Shown here: in pieces, positions 1 through 11,463 of the stretch
Numbering within the stretch: the first letter of the stretch is position 1
Layout of the letters: the number at the start of each line of letters is the position of its first letter
From: Litsea cubeba
Lineage: Eukaryota > Streptophyta > Magnoliopsida > Laurales > Lauraceae
Assembly: GCA_012931725.1 (NCBI GenBank)
Contig: CM022944.1
Coordinates: forward strand, 66,994,076-67,058,075
Direction of reading: 5' to 3'
Length of the DNA: 64,000 bases
Notes under the pieces: generated by a model
Told to the model about the DNA's origin: nothing
Databases searched by the model: none
Seen by the model: the letters and a program-made list of their open reading frames with translations, nothing else
Program-made: the position numbers and the translations under genes

Positions 1-1192
1 GTTACATAGAGGGGCATTCAGGTCATTACACTTAGTAGGTGGAAGACAACTGTCATTTTATGACAATTTTATTATATTATATATTTGTCCTTGGAGTTCA
101 ACCATAACTCTCTAGTGGAATGAGTTAAGGTTAAAATGGTCTTAATGTTGCTATGGGTTTAGCATGGACATTTTGGTCATTTTGGGAGCCAATGGAAAAT
201 ATGTCTTTTGGTCCCTTCTCTAGTCGCTTACCAAGATTGGCATGGTTTCCTAAGATGTTTAGACAACATAAGGATGAATTATTTTAGTGGAAAAATAATT
301 TTGAGTTTAAATTCAAATAGGCCTTTGATGGCATACATGAATTTAACTCTAGATAAATTGTATGTGGGCCATGGTGTGCTTTGATATGTGGGACGTCCAT
401 AATAGGATTTCCATGGGTAAGGTTTCCAACTTTGAGTAGGACTCTCTACTTAGAAAGTTGGACTCCTCTTTGGATTAGTATTCCTATGAGTTAGTTTCCT
501 TTTTGAATTAGGAACTTAAAATTAGTAAGTGTTCTACAACTAGGATTACTAATTGTATGGAAAGTTCCATTTAGTTTCCTTTTCTAATTGGAGTGTTTCT
601 TAAAGGAAATAAGTCTTTCCTTTTAGGACATCAATTAGAATAAGGAGAGATAACTTTATGGGAAAGGTTTCCAAAAAGTTTCTATAAAAGAAACCATATG
701 GCCCTTGGACGTCCAACACTAAAAAAGAGAGTGCAAGAGTGCCACACGTCCAGCCTTGGAGAGGTTCTCTTCTTGATAGATGAGAGCTTAAGGTCTGAGT
801 TTTTCCCTTGGAGAAATAGTTCTTGTTTCCTAGATTAAGATCCCACCATCTTAGCCAATCAGATTTGGAAGTGAAATAGAGGAGAAGATCAAAGGCAATA
901 CTAGTGCAGAAAATTCCAGCAACTTGTTTGCAAATTGCAAGTCTGAGTTTGGGCCTTTGGATCTATTTTTTCAGAGATTTGAAGTCTACAAATCTTCGAG
1001 GTAATAGTCTTCTATCATCTCTATTAATTAAACACATGTTGATCATGATTTAATGGAGTTTCTATGCGATTCTTTATGGCTTATTTCCGCTGCATAGTGC
1101 AGAAATCAGATTTTGAAAAATCTGTCATGCTTTGCATCAGCCATAGTAGTCTCTTATTGAGAAGTTTCAGATCTGAATCGCGGTTTCCTTCA
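1..1192 (+). mobile_element. Copia C1, 5' LTR (partial; left part outside window)
   Basis: Position 1 matches 7702 and position 1192 matches 8893 of the downstream LTR with a constant offset of 7701 and no net indel, so the first 819 bp or so of this LTR lie left of the window. It ends in the usual CA, followed by one base and a tRNA-Met primer site. By eye I count about a dozen substitutions against the 3' LTR over 1.19 kb, roughly 1 percent, which suggests a fairly recent insertion. The LTR supplies promoter and polyadenylation signals. Confidence 0.95.
683..689 (+). promoter_or_regulatory. TATA box of the C1 LTR promoter
   Basis: TATAAAA sits in a run conserved between LTRs. The same box occurs at 8384-8390 (C1 3' LTR), 15763-15769 and 23490-23496 (C2), and on the minus strand at 51151-51157 and 58804-58810 (C3). 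C4 is degraded here. GGACGTCCA-type motifs lie just downstream. Placement of the transcript start is inference. Confidence 0.7.
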
Positions 1193-1193
1193 G

Positions 1194-1211
1194 TGGTATC
1201 AGAGCCACTCC
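1194..1211 (+). other. C1 primer binding site (initiator tRNA-Met)
   Basis: TGGTATCAGAGCCACTCC starts one base after the LTR end. The core TGGTATCAGAGC is the classic plant Copia site complementary to the 3' end of initiator tRNA-Met and primes minus-strand DNA synthesis. The same site is present in C2 and, reversed, in C3. Confidence 0.93.
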
Positions 1212-2899
1212 ATGCGAAATCATGATCCCATGATGTGATTAATTAATCCTAGATTAGATGGGGCATGGTGGCACCCTGCTGAAATTTATTTCCGATTTGT
1301 ATTAGTGCTGTAATCTTGTATGATGGTTACGTTCGGATTGCTGGAATTAATTTTTCCAGATCTGAATCATGTTGTACATTATGCACTAACCTATTTGGTT
1401 GCAGCCATAATTAGCATCCTTGATGGTTCGCATGTATGTTGTGTGGATTTGGATGTTTTTTAATTAGTTGGAAAGTGTACGATTGCGCGGTTAGCAATCA
1501 TAGGAAGTTGTAAAGTTTCCTTAAATTTTATTCCAACTAGTCTTGATGTAAGCTTTCTTGAAAAGCATAGGAATCTCCAATGTAATTTTGGTTTTGTTTT
1601 TCATGGGTTTGCTTGTATAAATCCATTTATGGAAACAAGCAAGAAAAGGAAAGTTTCAAGACAAGAAGGTTGCAAGAAATTGGAGTCCTTGGAGATCAAG
1701 GAATCAAGACTTCTAGATGCATGAGGAGTCCTAATTCGATTAGGATTTGAAATCCTAAGAGCAAGGAGCCATCAAGGATTGCATACTTTTATTTGCTTTT
1801 ATATATGGAATGCATGGATGAATGCTTTATATAATTGCTATAATTGTCACCTAGAAACATGGCCACCATTAGGCTCTAAAATTGGCATCTTTATTGTATT
1901 AGATTGTTTTTAGTTTGGCAAATTGTTTTAAACGGAACTTAGACCAGCACCTTCTATTTGTCTAAGGTTTGAAATTGGATAGGGTTTAGTTTATCTTGGT
2001 ACCCTTGGTTTCCAAAGGAGGCTAAACTAAAATCTAATTAGATGCTACCTATGGGTTTTCATAACCCCAGATAGGTTTTTTGACTCTTTGAAGGGATTTG
2101 CTCAAATGTTTTAAAGCACAGGTTATTTGATTTTAAGATGACTTAAGTCATAAATTTAATTAACCAAGTTTGCTAGATTTAAAAAGAGCTTTTGAGTAAA
2201 ACAATGTAAAGGTCAAAAAGTATAAACCCTAGCGATAAATAATCAAGTGGGAGAGGGGTTTTAGGAAAGACCCCACGGCCTTCCATTTTCGGTTCATGTT
2301 ATCTCATTAAGGTGTTGGTAGGAGCGGCCACCCCTTCGGTGGAGTTCTTTACTAAAGACCGCTTTGATGGGTTAATGGGTGAACTAATGTGAATATTCGT
2401 AATGAGGTGTTAGTAGGAGCGGCCATCCCTTCGGTGGAGTTCTTTACTAAAGATCACTTCTATAGAATGTTAATGAAGTGTTGGTGGGAGCGGCCATCCC
2501 TTCGGTGGAGCTCTTTACTAAAGTTCACTTCTAGGAAGGATAAAAATCTCTTCCCTTCGGAAGACTTAATCATAGACATTCTGGGAATTTCATAAGAGAT
2601 GGTTATACACTTGACAAAAGACGGTGATGACCTCTCCTTAGGAGTTAAAGGGTTATTTGTCATATGAGGCCAAACCAATCAGTGATTGGACTACCACTGG
2701 ATGTGTATCCAGATAGTGATAATCCAAATAAGTCTACCTTAATTCAACGTGACTGTAGGCTCGGCCATCCCTTCGATGGAGGGTCTATGAGGAGGTTGAA
2801 ACACTGATACATTGTGATTGGGGTTGAATAATGTAAAAAGTTCCGTGCTTTGTTTTTCCTTTTGTAACAAGCACCATATGCATATTACATATATACTGC
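1212..2899 (+). other. C1 untranslated leader
   Basis: About 1.7 kb without a credible gene between primer site and gag. It is AT-rich, collinear with the C2 and C3 leaders, and carries the hairpin repeats listed separately. The small ORFs here are not conserved in reading frame between copies. It is likely the packaged 5' UTR. Confidence 0.8.
2312..2790 (+). repeat. Four hairpin repeats in the C1 leader
   Basis: Units share GCGGCCAYCCCTTCGGTGG followed by a TTTACTAAAG stretch. Stem-loops with loop CCTTC lie at 2328-2342 (CCACC/GGTGG), 2423-2437 and 2494-2508 (CCATC/GGTGG, one G-U pair in RNA) and 2765-2779 (CCATC/GATGG). Stem bases change in matching pairs while the loop stays fixed. A role in packaging or dimerisation is inference. 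Confidence 0.75.
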
Positions 2900-5800
2900 A
2901 TGTCTAATTATAAACCGTTTTATATCCAGAAAGAGATGGGTAAAGACTCTTTTAGTCCGTTGATGTGCATTCTTCGTGAGAATAAACTGACTGGCCCTAA
3001 CTACGTAGATTGGAAGAGAAATCTTGACATAGTACTCACTGCTGAGGAGTACAAGTATGTCTTGCTGGAAAACTGTCCTGATATTGATGCTAATTCTACT
3101 GATGACCAGCGGGAGGCTGAAAGGAAATGGAAGAAAGCGAATAGCATGGCTAAATGCTACATGCTCGCTTCCATGTCCAACGTGTTGCAAACACAGCACG
3201 AGCAAATGGACACAGCCTATGAAATCATGATGTCCTTGTCTGAGATGTTCGCAGACAAGAGCAGGCCAGCTAGGCAAGCTGCTATAAGGACCATCATGAA
3301 TGCTATGATGGCTGAAGGAACACCTGTCAGAGAGCATATGCTCAAGCTGATAGATTGTTTCAATGAAGCTGAGATTCTAGGGGCAAAGATTGATGCTGGG
3401 AGTCAGACTGACATGATTCTCGAAACTCTGCCGGAATCTTTCAATCAGTTCAAGCTCAATTTCAATATGAGCAAGATGGACATGACTCTACCTGAGTTAA
3501 TGAAAGAATTCCAGGCGGCAGAGGCTATCATGAAGCCCAAAGCCCAAGCTCATTTTTTCCAGTCTTCCTCTAAACTGAACCCGAAAGGGAAGAAGTCCAA
3601 GAAGAAGCAGAATAAGGGAAAAGGGCAGAAAAAGAACAATGCTGGTAATAAGAAGGACAAGGGTACAGATGGAAAGCCCAAAGGGAAATGCTTCAAGTGT
3701 GGCCTCAAAGGTCATTGGAAGAAAGATTGTCCCAAGTTCCTGGCCTCAGTTAAGAAAGGTACATCTTTTTCATACTACATTGAAACTTGTCTAGTGGTTG
3801 ATTCTGCTGACTCATGGATAGTAGACTCAGGAGCCACTAATCATATCTGCAATTCATTGCAGGGGTTTCAGATAATGCAGAGAATTGAGAAAGGAGAGTT
3901 TGCCTTTAGAGTCGGAACTGGAGCTAAAGTTTGGGCAGTTGCAGTAGGAGTAGTTACCTTACATTTTCCATGTAATAGGATATTAGTTTTAAATAATGTT
4001 TTCTATGTTCCGGACATGAGGAAGAATTTAATTTCAGTTTCCAGATTAATTGAATTTAATTATTCAGTTTCTTTCCATTCTGGTATTGATATCAGTAGAG
4101 ATGGAAATATTATATGTTCCGGTAGAATACATGACAACTTATTTTATATATATCCTATTGCTCCCACACTGCATAATGTACAACAAGAAAGCTAAACTTT
4201 CCTTAAGAGGAAGGTATCTTCAATCAATGACACATATCTTTGGCACTTACGTTTGGGCCACATTAACCCAAAACGGATTCAGAGGTTGGTAGAAGATGGG
4301 CCCTTGAGCTCATTGGATTTTGAACCTTTTCCTCAGTGCGAATCTTGTCTCAAGGGAAAGATGACCAAACGGTCATTCTCTGGAAAGGGACTAAGGTCAA
4401 AGGAGTTGTTAGAATTGATTCACACTGATGTGTGTGGTCCTATGAACAAACCGGCTCGAGGAGGGTATGAGTATTACATCACCTTCACCGATGATTACTC
4501 AAGGTATGGATATGTATACCTAATGCGACGCAAGTCTGAGGCGTTTGATAAGTTCAAACAATTCAAGGCTGAGCAGAGCTACAACTAGGAAAACATATCA
4601 AAGCCCTTCGATCTGATCGAGGTGGCGAGTACCTCCTGGGTGAGTTCAAGGAGTACCTCACACAACATGGGATTGTGTCTCAGTTGTCTGCACTGGGTAC
4701 ACCCCAGCAAAATGGTGTAGCAGAGAGAAGAAACCGTACCCTTCTTGATATGGTAAGGTCCATGATGAGTCATGCAACCCTACCTATATCTTTTTGGGGA
4801 TATGCCCTAGAAGCAGCAGCATACATTTTAAATCTGGTACCTTCTAAATCAGTACCTAGGACACCTCAAGAAATGTGGACAAGTCGAAAACCTAGTTTAA
4901 GACATATTCACATTTGGGGTTGTCCAGCCTATGTACTGAATGATAAAGCTACCAAGCTAGAACCCAGATCAGAAATGTGCTACTTCATTGGGTATCCTAA
5001 AGGAACGAGAGGTGGCATCTTTTATCATCCAAAGGAGCAAAAGGTGCTCATCAGCACTCATGCTAGGTACTTGGAGGATGATTGTATGATGCACCAAGAG
5101 CTTAGTTGTAAAGAAACCCTTGAGGAGATTCTTCCGGGATCTCCTATAACATCTGTACCAGATCCTGAGGCAGTAGATGAACAAGATATTCCTTTGAACA
5201 CTCCGGAGCCTCGTCGTAGTGGGAGAATTTCTAGACAACCAGAAAGATATCTAGGAGTGTCTTTTAAGACAGACTCTGAAGATCTGGTTGAGGATCCTAC
5301 TAGTTATGATGAAGCAGTAACGGATATAGATGCTGACATGTGGCAGCAAGCGATGAAATCTGAAATGGAATCTTCGTATTCCAATCAAGTCTGGGAACTT
5401 GTAGATGCACCTGAAGGGATTAAACCCATAGGGTGTAAGTGGATCTACAAGAGAAAGAGAGGAGTGGATGGGAAGGTGGAAACCTTCAAAGCAAGACTGG
5501 TGGCAAAAGGATATACTCAGAAAGAGGGTATCGATTATGAGGAAACCTTTTCACCAGTGGCTATGCTTAAGTCCATAAGGATTCTCTTGGCCATCGCATG
5601 TCATTATGACTACGAGATATGGCAGATGGATGTCAAGATAGCTTTTCTTAATGGAAGTCTTGACGAATGCATCTATATGATGCAACCAGAGGGCTTCATT
5701 GCTAGTGGCCAAGATAACATGGTTTGTAAACTTAAGAAGTCCATCTATGGACTTAAGCAAGCATCTAGAGCATGGAACATCAAGTTTAATCAGGCAGTCA

Positions 5801-6868
5801 AATCTTTTGGCTTTGATCAAAACATTGATGAACCGTGTGTGTATAAGAAAGGAAATAGGAAAGCAGTTGCATTTTTGGTTCTGTATGTAGATGACATATT
5901 ACTCAGGAAATGATGTAGGTTTATTGTCATCCACAAAAGTTTGGTTATCCTCTCAATTTCAGATGAAGGATTTGGGTGAGGCCAGCTATATCTTAGGGAT
6001 CAAGCTTTTGCGTGATCGCAAGAATAAGATGTTAGCCCTATCCCAATCTTCTTACATTGAGAAGATATTGGTCAAGTTTAATATGCATGACTCCAAGAAG
6101 GGCCTCCTACCTTCTAGACATGGAGTACCACTGTCTCGAGATCAATGTCCAAAGACATCTGAAGAGATAGAGAGCGTGAGGAGAGTTCCATATGCATCCG
6201 CTGTTGGAAGCCTCATGTATGCTATGTTATGTACTAGACCAGATATTTGCTTTGCTGTTGGCATGGTTAGCAGATATCAGTCAAACCCTGGACCTATGCA
6301 TTGGACAGCTGTTAAGCATATATTCAAGTATCTTCGGAGAACGAAAGATTATATGCTAACCTTTCGAGCAGATGATCTAACGCCATTGGCGTATACAGAC
6401 TCTGATTTCCAATCTGATAGTGATGCCAGAAAATCTACCTCCGGGTACGTCTTTACTTTGTCAGGAGGGGCTATATCATGGAGAAGTGTCAAGCAATCCT
6501 GTATAGCTGATTCTACCATGGAAGCAGAGTATATGGCGGCATCGGAAGCTGCGAAGGAGGCGGTATGGCTCAGAAAATTCCTGATGGAATTGGGAGTTGT
6601 TCCTGCAGTACAAAAATCGATTGTCATGTAATGCGATAACACTGGTGCTGTAGCACAGTGCAAACAGCCCAGGAATCACAAGAAAGGAAAGCACATTCAG
6701 AGAAAGTACCACTTGATCCAGGAATTCATTCAGGATGGAGAGATAGTGGTGGAGCATATTGCTTCAGCAAATAACTTAGCTGACCCATTCACTAAGACTC
6801 TTACAAAGAAAGTCTTCACTTCTCATGTTGAGTCTATGGGTGTTAGGTTAGGAAGTAGTGATCTTTAG
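2900..6868 (+). pseudogene. C1 gag-pol polyprotein, broken
   Basis: A single Copia gag-pol frame starting at the ATG in MSNYKPF. In order: gag; a CCHC zinc knuckle (CFKCGLKGHWKKDC) near 3690-3730; aspartic protease with DSGA near 3825; GAG-pre-integrase with H-H-C-C near 4240-4355; integrase DDE core (HTDVCGP, FTDDYSR, AERRNRTLL) near 4420-4745; RT with YVDD near 5884; RNase H near 6380-6640; stop at 6866. Order PR-IN-RT-RH is diagnostic of Copia. Breaks against C2: TAA at 4193-4195, 1-base loss near 4573, 2-base loss near 5904 just after the RT catalytic motif, TAC to TAA at 6629-6631. It cannot make a full polyprotein. Confidence 0.93.
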
Positions 6869-6869
6869 T

Positions 6870-6882
6870 GCAAGTGGGAGTT
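6870..6882 (+). other. C1 polypurine tract
   Basis: The purine-rich stretch CAAGTGGGAGTT abuts the TG of the 3' LTR. It primes plus-strand synthesis. It is identical in C2 (21980-21992) and, on the minus strand, nearly so in C3 and C4. Confidence 0.85.
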
Positions 6883-8893
6883 TGTTGGGATTGGTGTATG
6901 CCCTAAAGCCCACTAGCTGCACTCTCATCCTTTGTTACTGGATATTTACTGGTTATTTAATTGAAAGACTCTTTTATGCTTAAACATGTATATATGTATG
7001 GTTGCGTAAGGCCCATTGTTTCTAGTAAATGAATTAGGTGTGTAGTGTCTACGCACAGATAGGTCTAATTCATGGACAACTGGAAACATCATATTTGTTC
7101 ATAACTGAGAGATGGAGCTGGGCACTTCATCTTGGTATAAGTTATAATGAGAGACTCTCCTGTATTCAGGGTGACTTACCTAAGTCATGGGAGGGCTTTC
7201 CCGGATTCATCTCATTAGTGCATATGTAATGCATTGAACAGGACCATGGTAGGTGTCATCTCTAAAATAGTACTATCACAGAAAAGGGATCAAGTCACCT
7301 CATGCTACTGTGTAACCGGTGCTCTTAATCTTGAGCATTTGTGGATGAACTGACGAAGTCAAGTTCTTGTGCTTTAATTCACTATGGGTGAGATTCTTTT
7401 CATGGGTCAACAGCTCTGTGTTTTGGGTACTCGGTCTTGATCAGTTGGGACGTGCAGATGCAATATAGAATCTATGCCATCTGATGATGGAATAATCGTC
7501 CCCTTAGAATTATCCGATTAATCATCAAAATCTAAGATCTTAGTATATGGATGTTCCATATGGATATTGAACTTGTGGGTCGCTCCCTGGACCAAGAGAA
7601 TGATATTCGAATGATGATTATGTTAAGGATATGAAGTTCTAAGGTTTAGATGTATTCGGGAAGGTTGATAGTACATATGATAACCTGACTCGATTATGGA
7701 TGTTACATAGAGGGGCATTCAGGTCATTACACTTAGTAGGTGGAAGACAACTGTCATTTTATGACAATTTTATTATATTATATATTTGTCCTTGGAGTTC
7801 AACCATAACTCTATAGTGGAATGAGTTAAGGTTAAAATGGTCTTAATGTTGCTATGGGTTTAGCATGGACATTTTGGTCATTTTGGGAGCCAATGGAAAA
7901 TATGCCTTTTGGTCCCTTCTCTAGTCGCTTACCAAGATTGGCATGGTTTCCTAAGATGTTTAGACAACATAAGGATGAATTATTTTAGTGGAAAAATAAT
8001 TTTGAGTTTAAATTCAAATAGGCCTTTGATGGCATACATGAATTTAACTCTAGATAAATTGTATGTGGGCCATGGTGTGCTTTGATATGTGGGACGTCCA
8101 TAATAGGATTTCCATGGGTAAGGTTTCCAACTTTGAGTAGGACTCTCTACTTGGAAAGTTGGACTCCTCTTTGGATTAGTATTCCTATGAGTTAGTTTCC
8201 TTTTTGAATTAGGAACTTAAAATTAGTAAGTGTTCTACAACTAGGATTACTAATTGTATGGAAAGTTCCTTTTAGTTTCCTTTTCTAATTGTAGTGTTTC
8301 TTAAAGGAAATAAGTCTTTCCTTTTAGGACATCAATTAGAATAAGGAGAGATAACTTTATGGGAAAGGTTTCCAAAAAGTTTCTATAAAAGAAACCATAT
8401 GGCCCTTGGACGTCCAACACTAAAAAAGAGAGTGCAAGAGTGCCACACGTCCAGCCTTGGAGAGGTTCTCTTCTTGATAGATGAGAGCTTAAGGTCTGAG
8501 TTTTTCCCTTGGAGAAATAGTTCTTGTTTCCTAGATTAAGATCCCACCATCTTAGCCAATCAGATTTGGAAGTGAAATAGAGGAGAAGATCAAAGGCAAT
8601 ACTAGTGCAGAAAATTCCAGCAACTTGTTTGCAAATTGCAAGTCTGAGTTCGGGCCTTTGGATCTATTTTTTCAGAGATTTGAAGTCTACAAATCTTCGA
8701 GGTAATAGTCTTCTATCATCTCTATTAATTAAACACATGTTTATCATGATTTAATGGAGTTTCTTTGCGATTCTTTATGGCTGATTTCCACTGCATAGTG
8801 TAGAAATCAGATTTTGAAAAATCTGTCATGCTTTGCATCAGCCATAGTAGTCTCTTATTGAGAAGTTTCAGATTTGAATCGCGGTTTCCTTCA
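6883..8893 (+). mobile_element. C1 3' LTR
   Basis: A complete 2011-bp LTR from TGTTGGGATTGG to TTTCCTTCA. The next bases, 8894-8898 (GGAGG), should be one copy of the target duplication; its partner lies left of the window. The flank is B-family LTR sequence, so C1 landed inside a B LTR. Confidence 0.95.
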
Positions 8894-9603
8894 GGAGGGG
8901 TACTCCCCCCCAAGGTCCTTGCCTTCTCTTCCTGCCTCCAATGGCTTAGATGTGGCTTTTTAGCCCGTCTACTCGGCTTTTTATTGGACATAGGACCTCC
9001 TTTTGGTCTTTGCCCTCTAAAAACCTGAGGTTATAGCCAAGCCAAGCGAATCAATAGCATCCTCTGTTCTCATCTGCATGGATGATGGCGAAGCCCGCAT
9101 ATGGCTTGCGACCGTCAATCTAAACGATTCCCCCACAATCTCTTGAGAAGTTAGATCCTCCTTTTCTTGCTTTTCATTGTAGTTTGTATTTTTTCGAAAG
9201 AGACAAAAATCACAACTCTTGTCTTTCATTATTGATAAGGACTGTAAATCGGCTATAAACACCAAAATCGGCTATAAACGCCAAAAAATCGGCTATAAAC
9301 GCCAAAATCGGCTATAAATGCCAGAAAAATCGCCTTTCACGGCAAACCAAGAAAAATGTCTCTTTTCTTAAATATATGTGCAATGGAAAACTTGAAAGAA
9401 GTTGATTTCCTTTTTACTTGCGAAGGTTGATCTCCGGATCACCACTTGCAATTCCAAGTAAAATAGAAAATCTGGCACACCCACACAAAAAAAGAAATGT
9501 TGATGCACGCCCCTGCCCCCCCTGGTTATGAAAGGGTCGGAACCAAACGGACTCCCACGTCTGCCGACCCTCGGTAGGAACCGACTAGGAGCGCGGTCCA
9601 TCA
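8894..9603 (+). mobile_element. B3: 3' part of a B-family LTR, sense on plus
   Basis: This is the reverse complement of about 11475-12124 and of matching parts of the LTRs at 33592 and 43667. It ends GGTCCATCA, the B LTR terminus. Its 5' portion is cut off by C1 and would continue left of the window. It is either a solo LTR or the end of a full element. It carries four units of a GGCTATAAACGCC minisatellite near 9250-9325. Confidence 0.85.
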
Positions 9604-10003
9604 AAGGTCTTGGGGACCAAGTCTTGGGATAGACCTGGTTGCTTGCAGGTCGAGGCTTCGTGGGGCTGCCACGGGCTTCAGGCCTTCTGGTGCTCGCCTT
9701 TGGTGTCACGGTAATGACACATTGAGAGGCGAGTTTCTGCTTCTTGGAGGGAGCAGTTTGTTCCTCAGGAAGTGGGAATGGTCCCAGCGTCCCAAAGACA
9801 ATAGTCCGGGGAGTCGAGGTCGACCCGGAGTTTAGAGAGTTGCCGAGGGAGTTGATGCTTCGGCAGCTGATGGGGCGCTTGTAAGTGCGCGAGGTTTGCT
9901 TCTGTTGAAGCATGAGTTGGTGCTTGTTTTCATCGAAAGTAATGGTTAATGAAGCTGCCATTGTTAGTTTTTTCGAAAATTTCTGAAACAAGACCACATC
10001 CAT
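9604..10003 (-). pseudogene. B0 ORF, N-terminal piece cut by B3
   Basis: The open frame reads leftward from the ATG at 10003 or, more plausibly, the ATG at 9961 (MAASLTITFDEN). It is rich in Ser, Thr, Pro and Lys with no domain I recognise. At 9603 it runs straight into the B3 LTR, so the C-terminus is missing. Its place downstream of a B-type 5' LTR and leader suggests the start of gag or an extra ORF1, but that is positional inference only. Confidence 0.45.
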
Positions 10004-11463
10004 TAGTAATCACAAGAATATAATGATCATAAATGTGAAGTTCTATGGTTTCGTCTTTTCAAATTGCTAGAGGAAGATGACCCAAGCAACATGAAGAAGG
10101 CAAAAGCCATAGAGGGTACAATTGTTCTGATCGCAGGTATGGTAAGCCCAGAATGGGCATCCCAGTGACTGCTAGAAGCAATTGTGAACTTAAATTCGAC
10201 TTATCGAGAAGCAGAGCTTGCTCGAGGTAAGAAGAATATAAAGTTGGAGTTACAGATGTGCCGGTCGCAATACAGTAGACCCTAAAAGGGCGTACTAATA
10301 CCGCTAGACACAAATGTTTTGAGACCGCATCTATGAGATGAGATTCTCTGTTTTGAAAGGTCAAAATTGGATTCATCAAAGAGAGCTGATGGTATTCCAA
10401 TCTAAACACGGGCTCAGCGATTTCCGCGAGCACCAGTGCTCAGAAAGAAATGAACCATAATTTCTCGAATCTGAATCTAAAAATGACGAGTTTTTTTTTT
10501 TTGAAAGGCCAATATCGGGTTCATCAAAGAGAGCAAAAGGCACTCCAATCTGAACACGGGCTCAGCGATTTCCGCGAGCGCCAGTGCTCAGAAAGGAGAA
10601 GACCAAGATTTCTCCAATCTAAACCCAAAATGACGGAAGTTTTTTTTTTTTTTTTTTTTTTTGAAGATTTTTTTTTAAATCTTTTTTTTTATTTTTTATT
10701 TATTTATTTATATTTTTCTTTTTTTTAAGATTTTTTTTTTGAAAATTTTTTTTATTTTTTATTTTAAAATTTTTATTTTTTAAAAATTTTATATATTTTT
10801 TTTAAAAAATTTATTTAAAAGACGAGAGAGTACACATAGGCCTCCTAACCCGGTCTTATGAAATCTTGATTGATAAAATCGCCCCCAGGTAAGGGTAGGA
10901 TTACTTAATGAACCCGTTTGGAGGACCCTTGCCTAGAACAGTCAAGCTGTCTCCACACTCTGGACAAGGCTTTTCTTTGAATCAACCATGATCAAAGAAC
11001 ACAGTTGGTTTAACCTTAGTGGTCTATGTCTTTTTTTTTATTTTTATTTTTATTTTATTAATTTTTTTTAATGAACTCATCGAAGAGAAACGATGGCCCA
11101 AAACCTTAGTCGAACAGGCTCAACATTTCTGCAAGCGCGATGAACGATAGGAACGGATCAAGGTTTCTCAATTTTGAATCCAAAATGAGAGATCTATTTT
11201 TTTTTTATTTATATTTTTTTTTAGATCTTTAATGAACTCATCGAAGAGAAACGATGGCCCAATCCCCGATCCGAACACGGTCTCAGCGATTTTCGTGAGC
11301 GCCAGTGCCCAGAAGGGAGAGGATCAAAGTTTCTCAATTTTGAATCCAAACTGAAAAATCTGATTTCTTTTTTTGTGTTTTTTTTTTTTGAAAAGAGAAA
11401 GAGTGGAAATAAATTCAAAGAATTAGAAATTTCCAAACAAAAAATCTCATCTCATTTTTTTTA
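10004..11463 (-). repeat. B0 leader with T tracts and degenerate 130-150 bp repeats
   Basis: Non-coding sequence between B0's LTR and its first ORF. At least four degenerate units start near 10352, 10501, 11070 and 11229 (plus coordinates). Each has a CATCGAAGAG or CATCAAAGAG segment, a GCTCAGCGATTTCCGCGAGC-like segment and ends in TTTCTC-AAT. They are separated by long T runs, the largest at 10631-10850. No primer site was recognised. Copies of the middle part, about 10855-11030, appear nowhere else in the window. Confidence 0.6.

Noticed and set aside
6200..6760. Minus-strand ORFs over Copia RNase H
   Set aside because: They recur in C1 and C2 only because the coding strand is conserved; they have no independent start or domain.
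10450..10728. 92-residue ORF
   Set aside because: Its C-terminal third is translated poly-T; no conserved motif.
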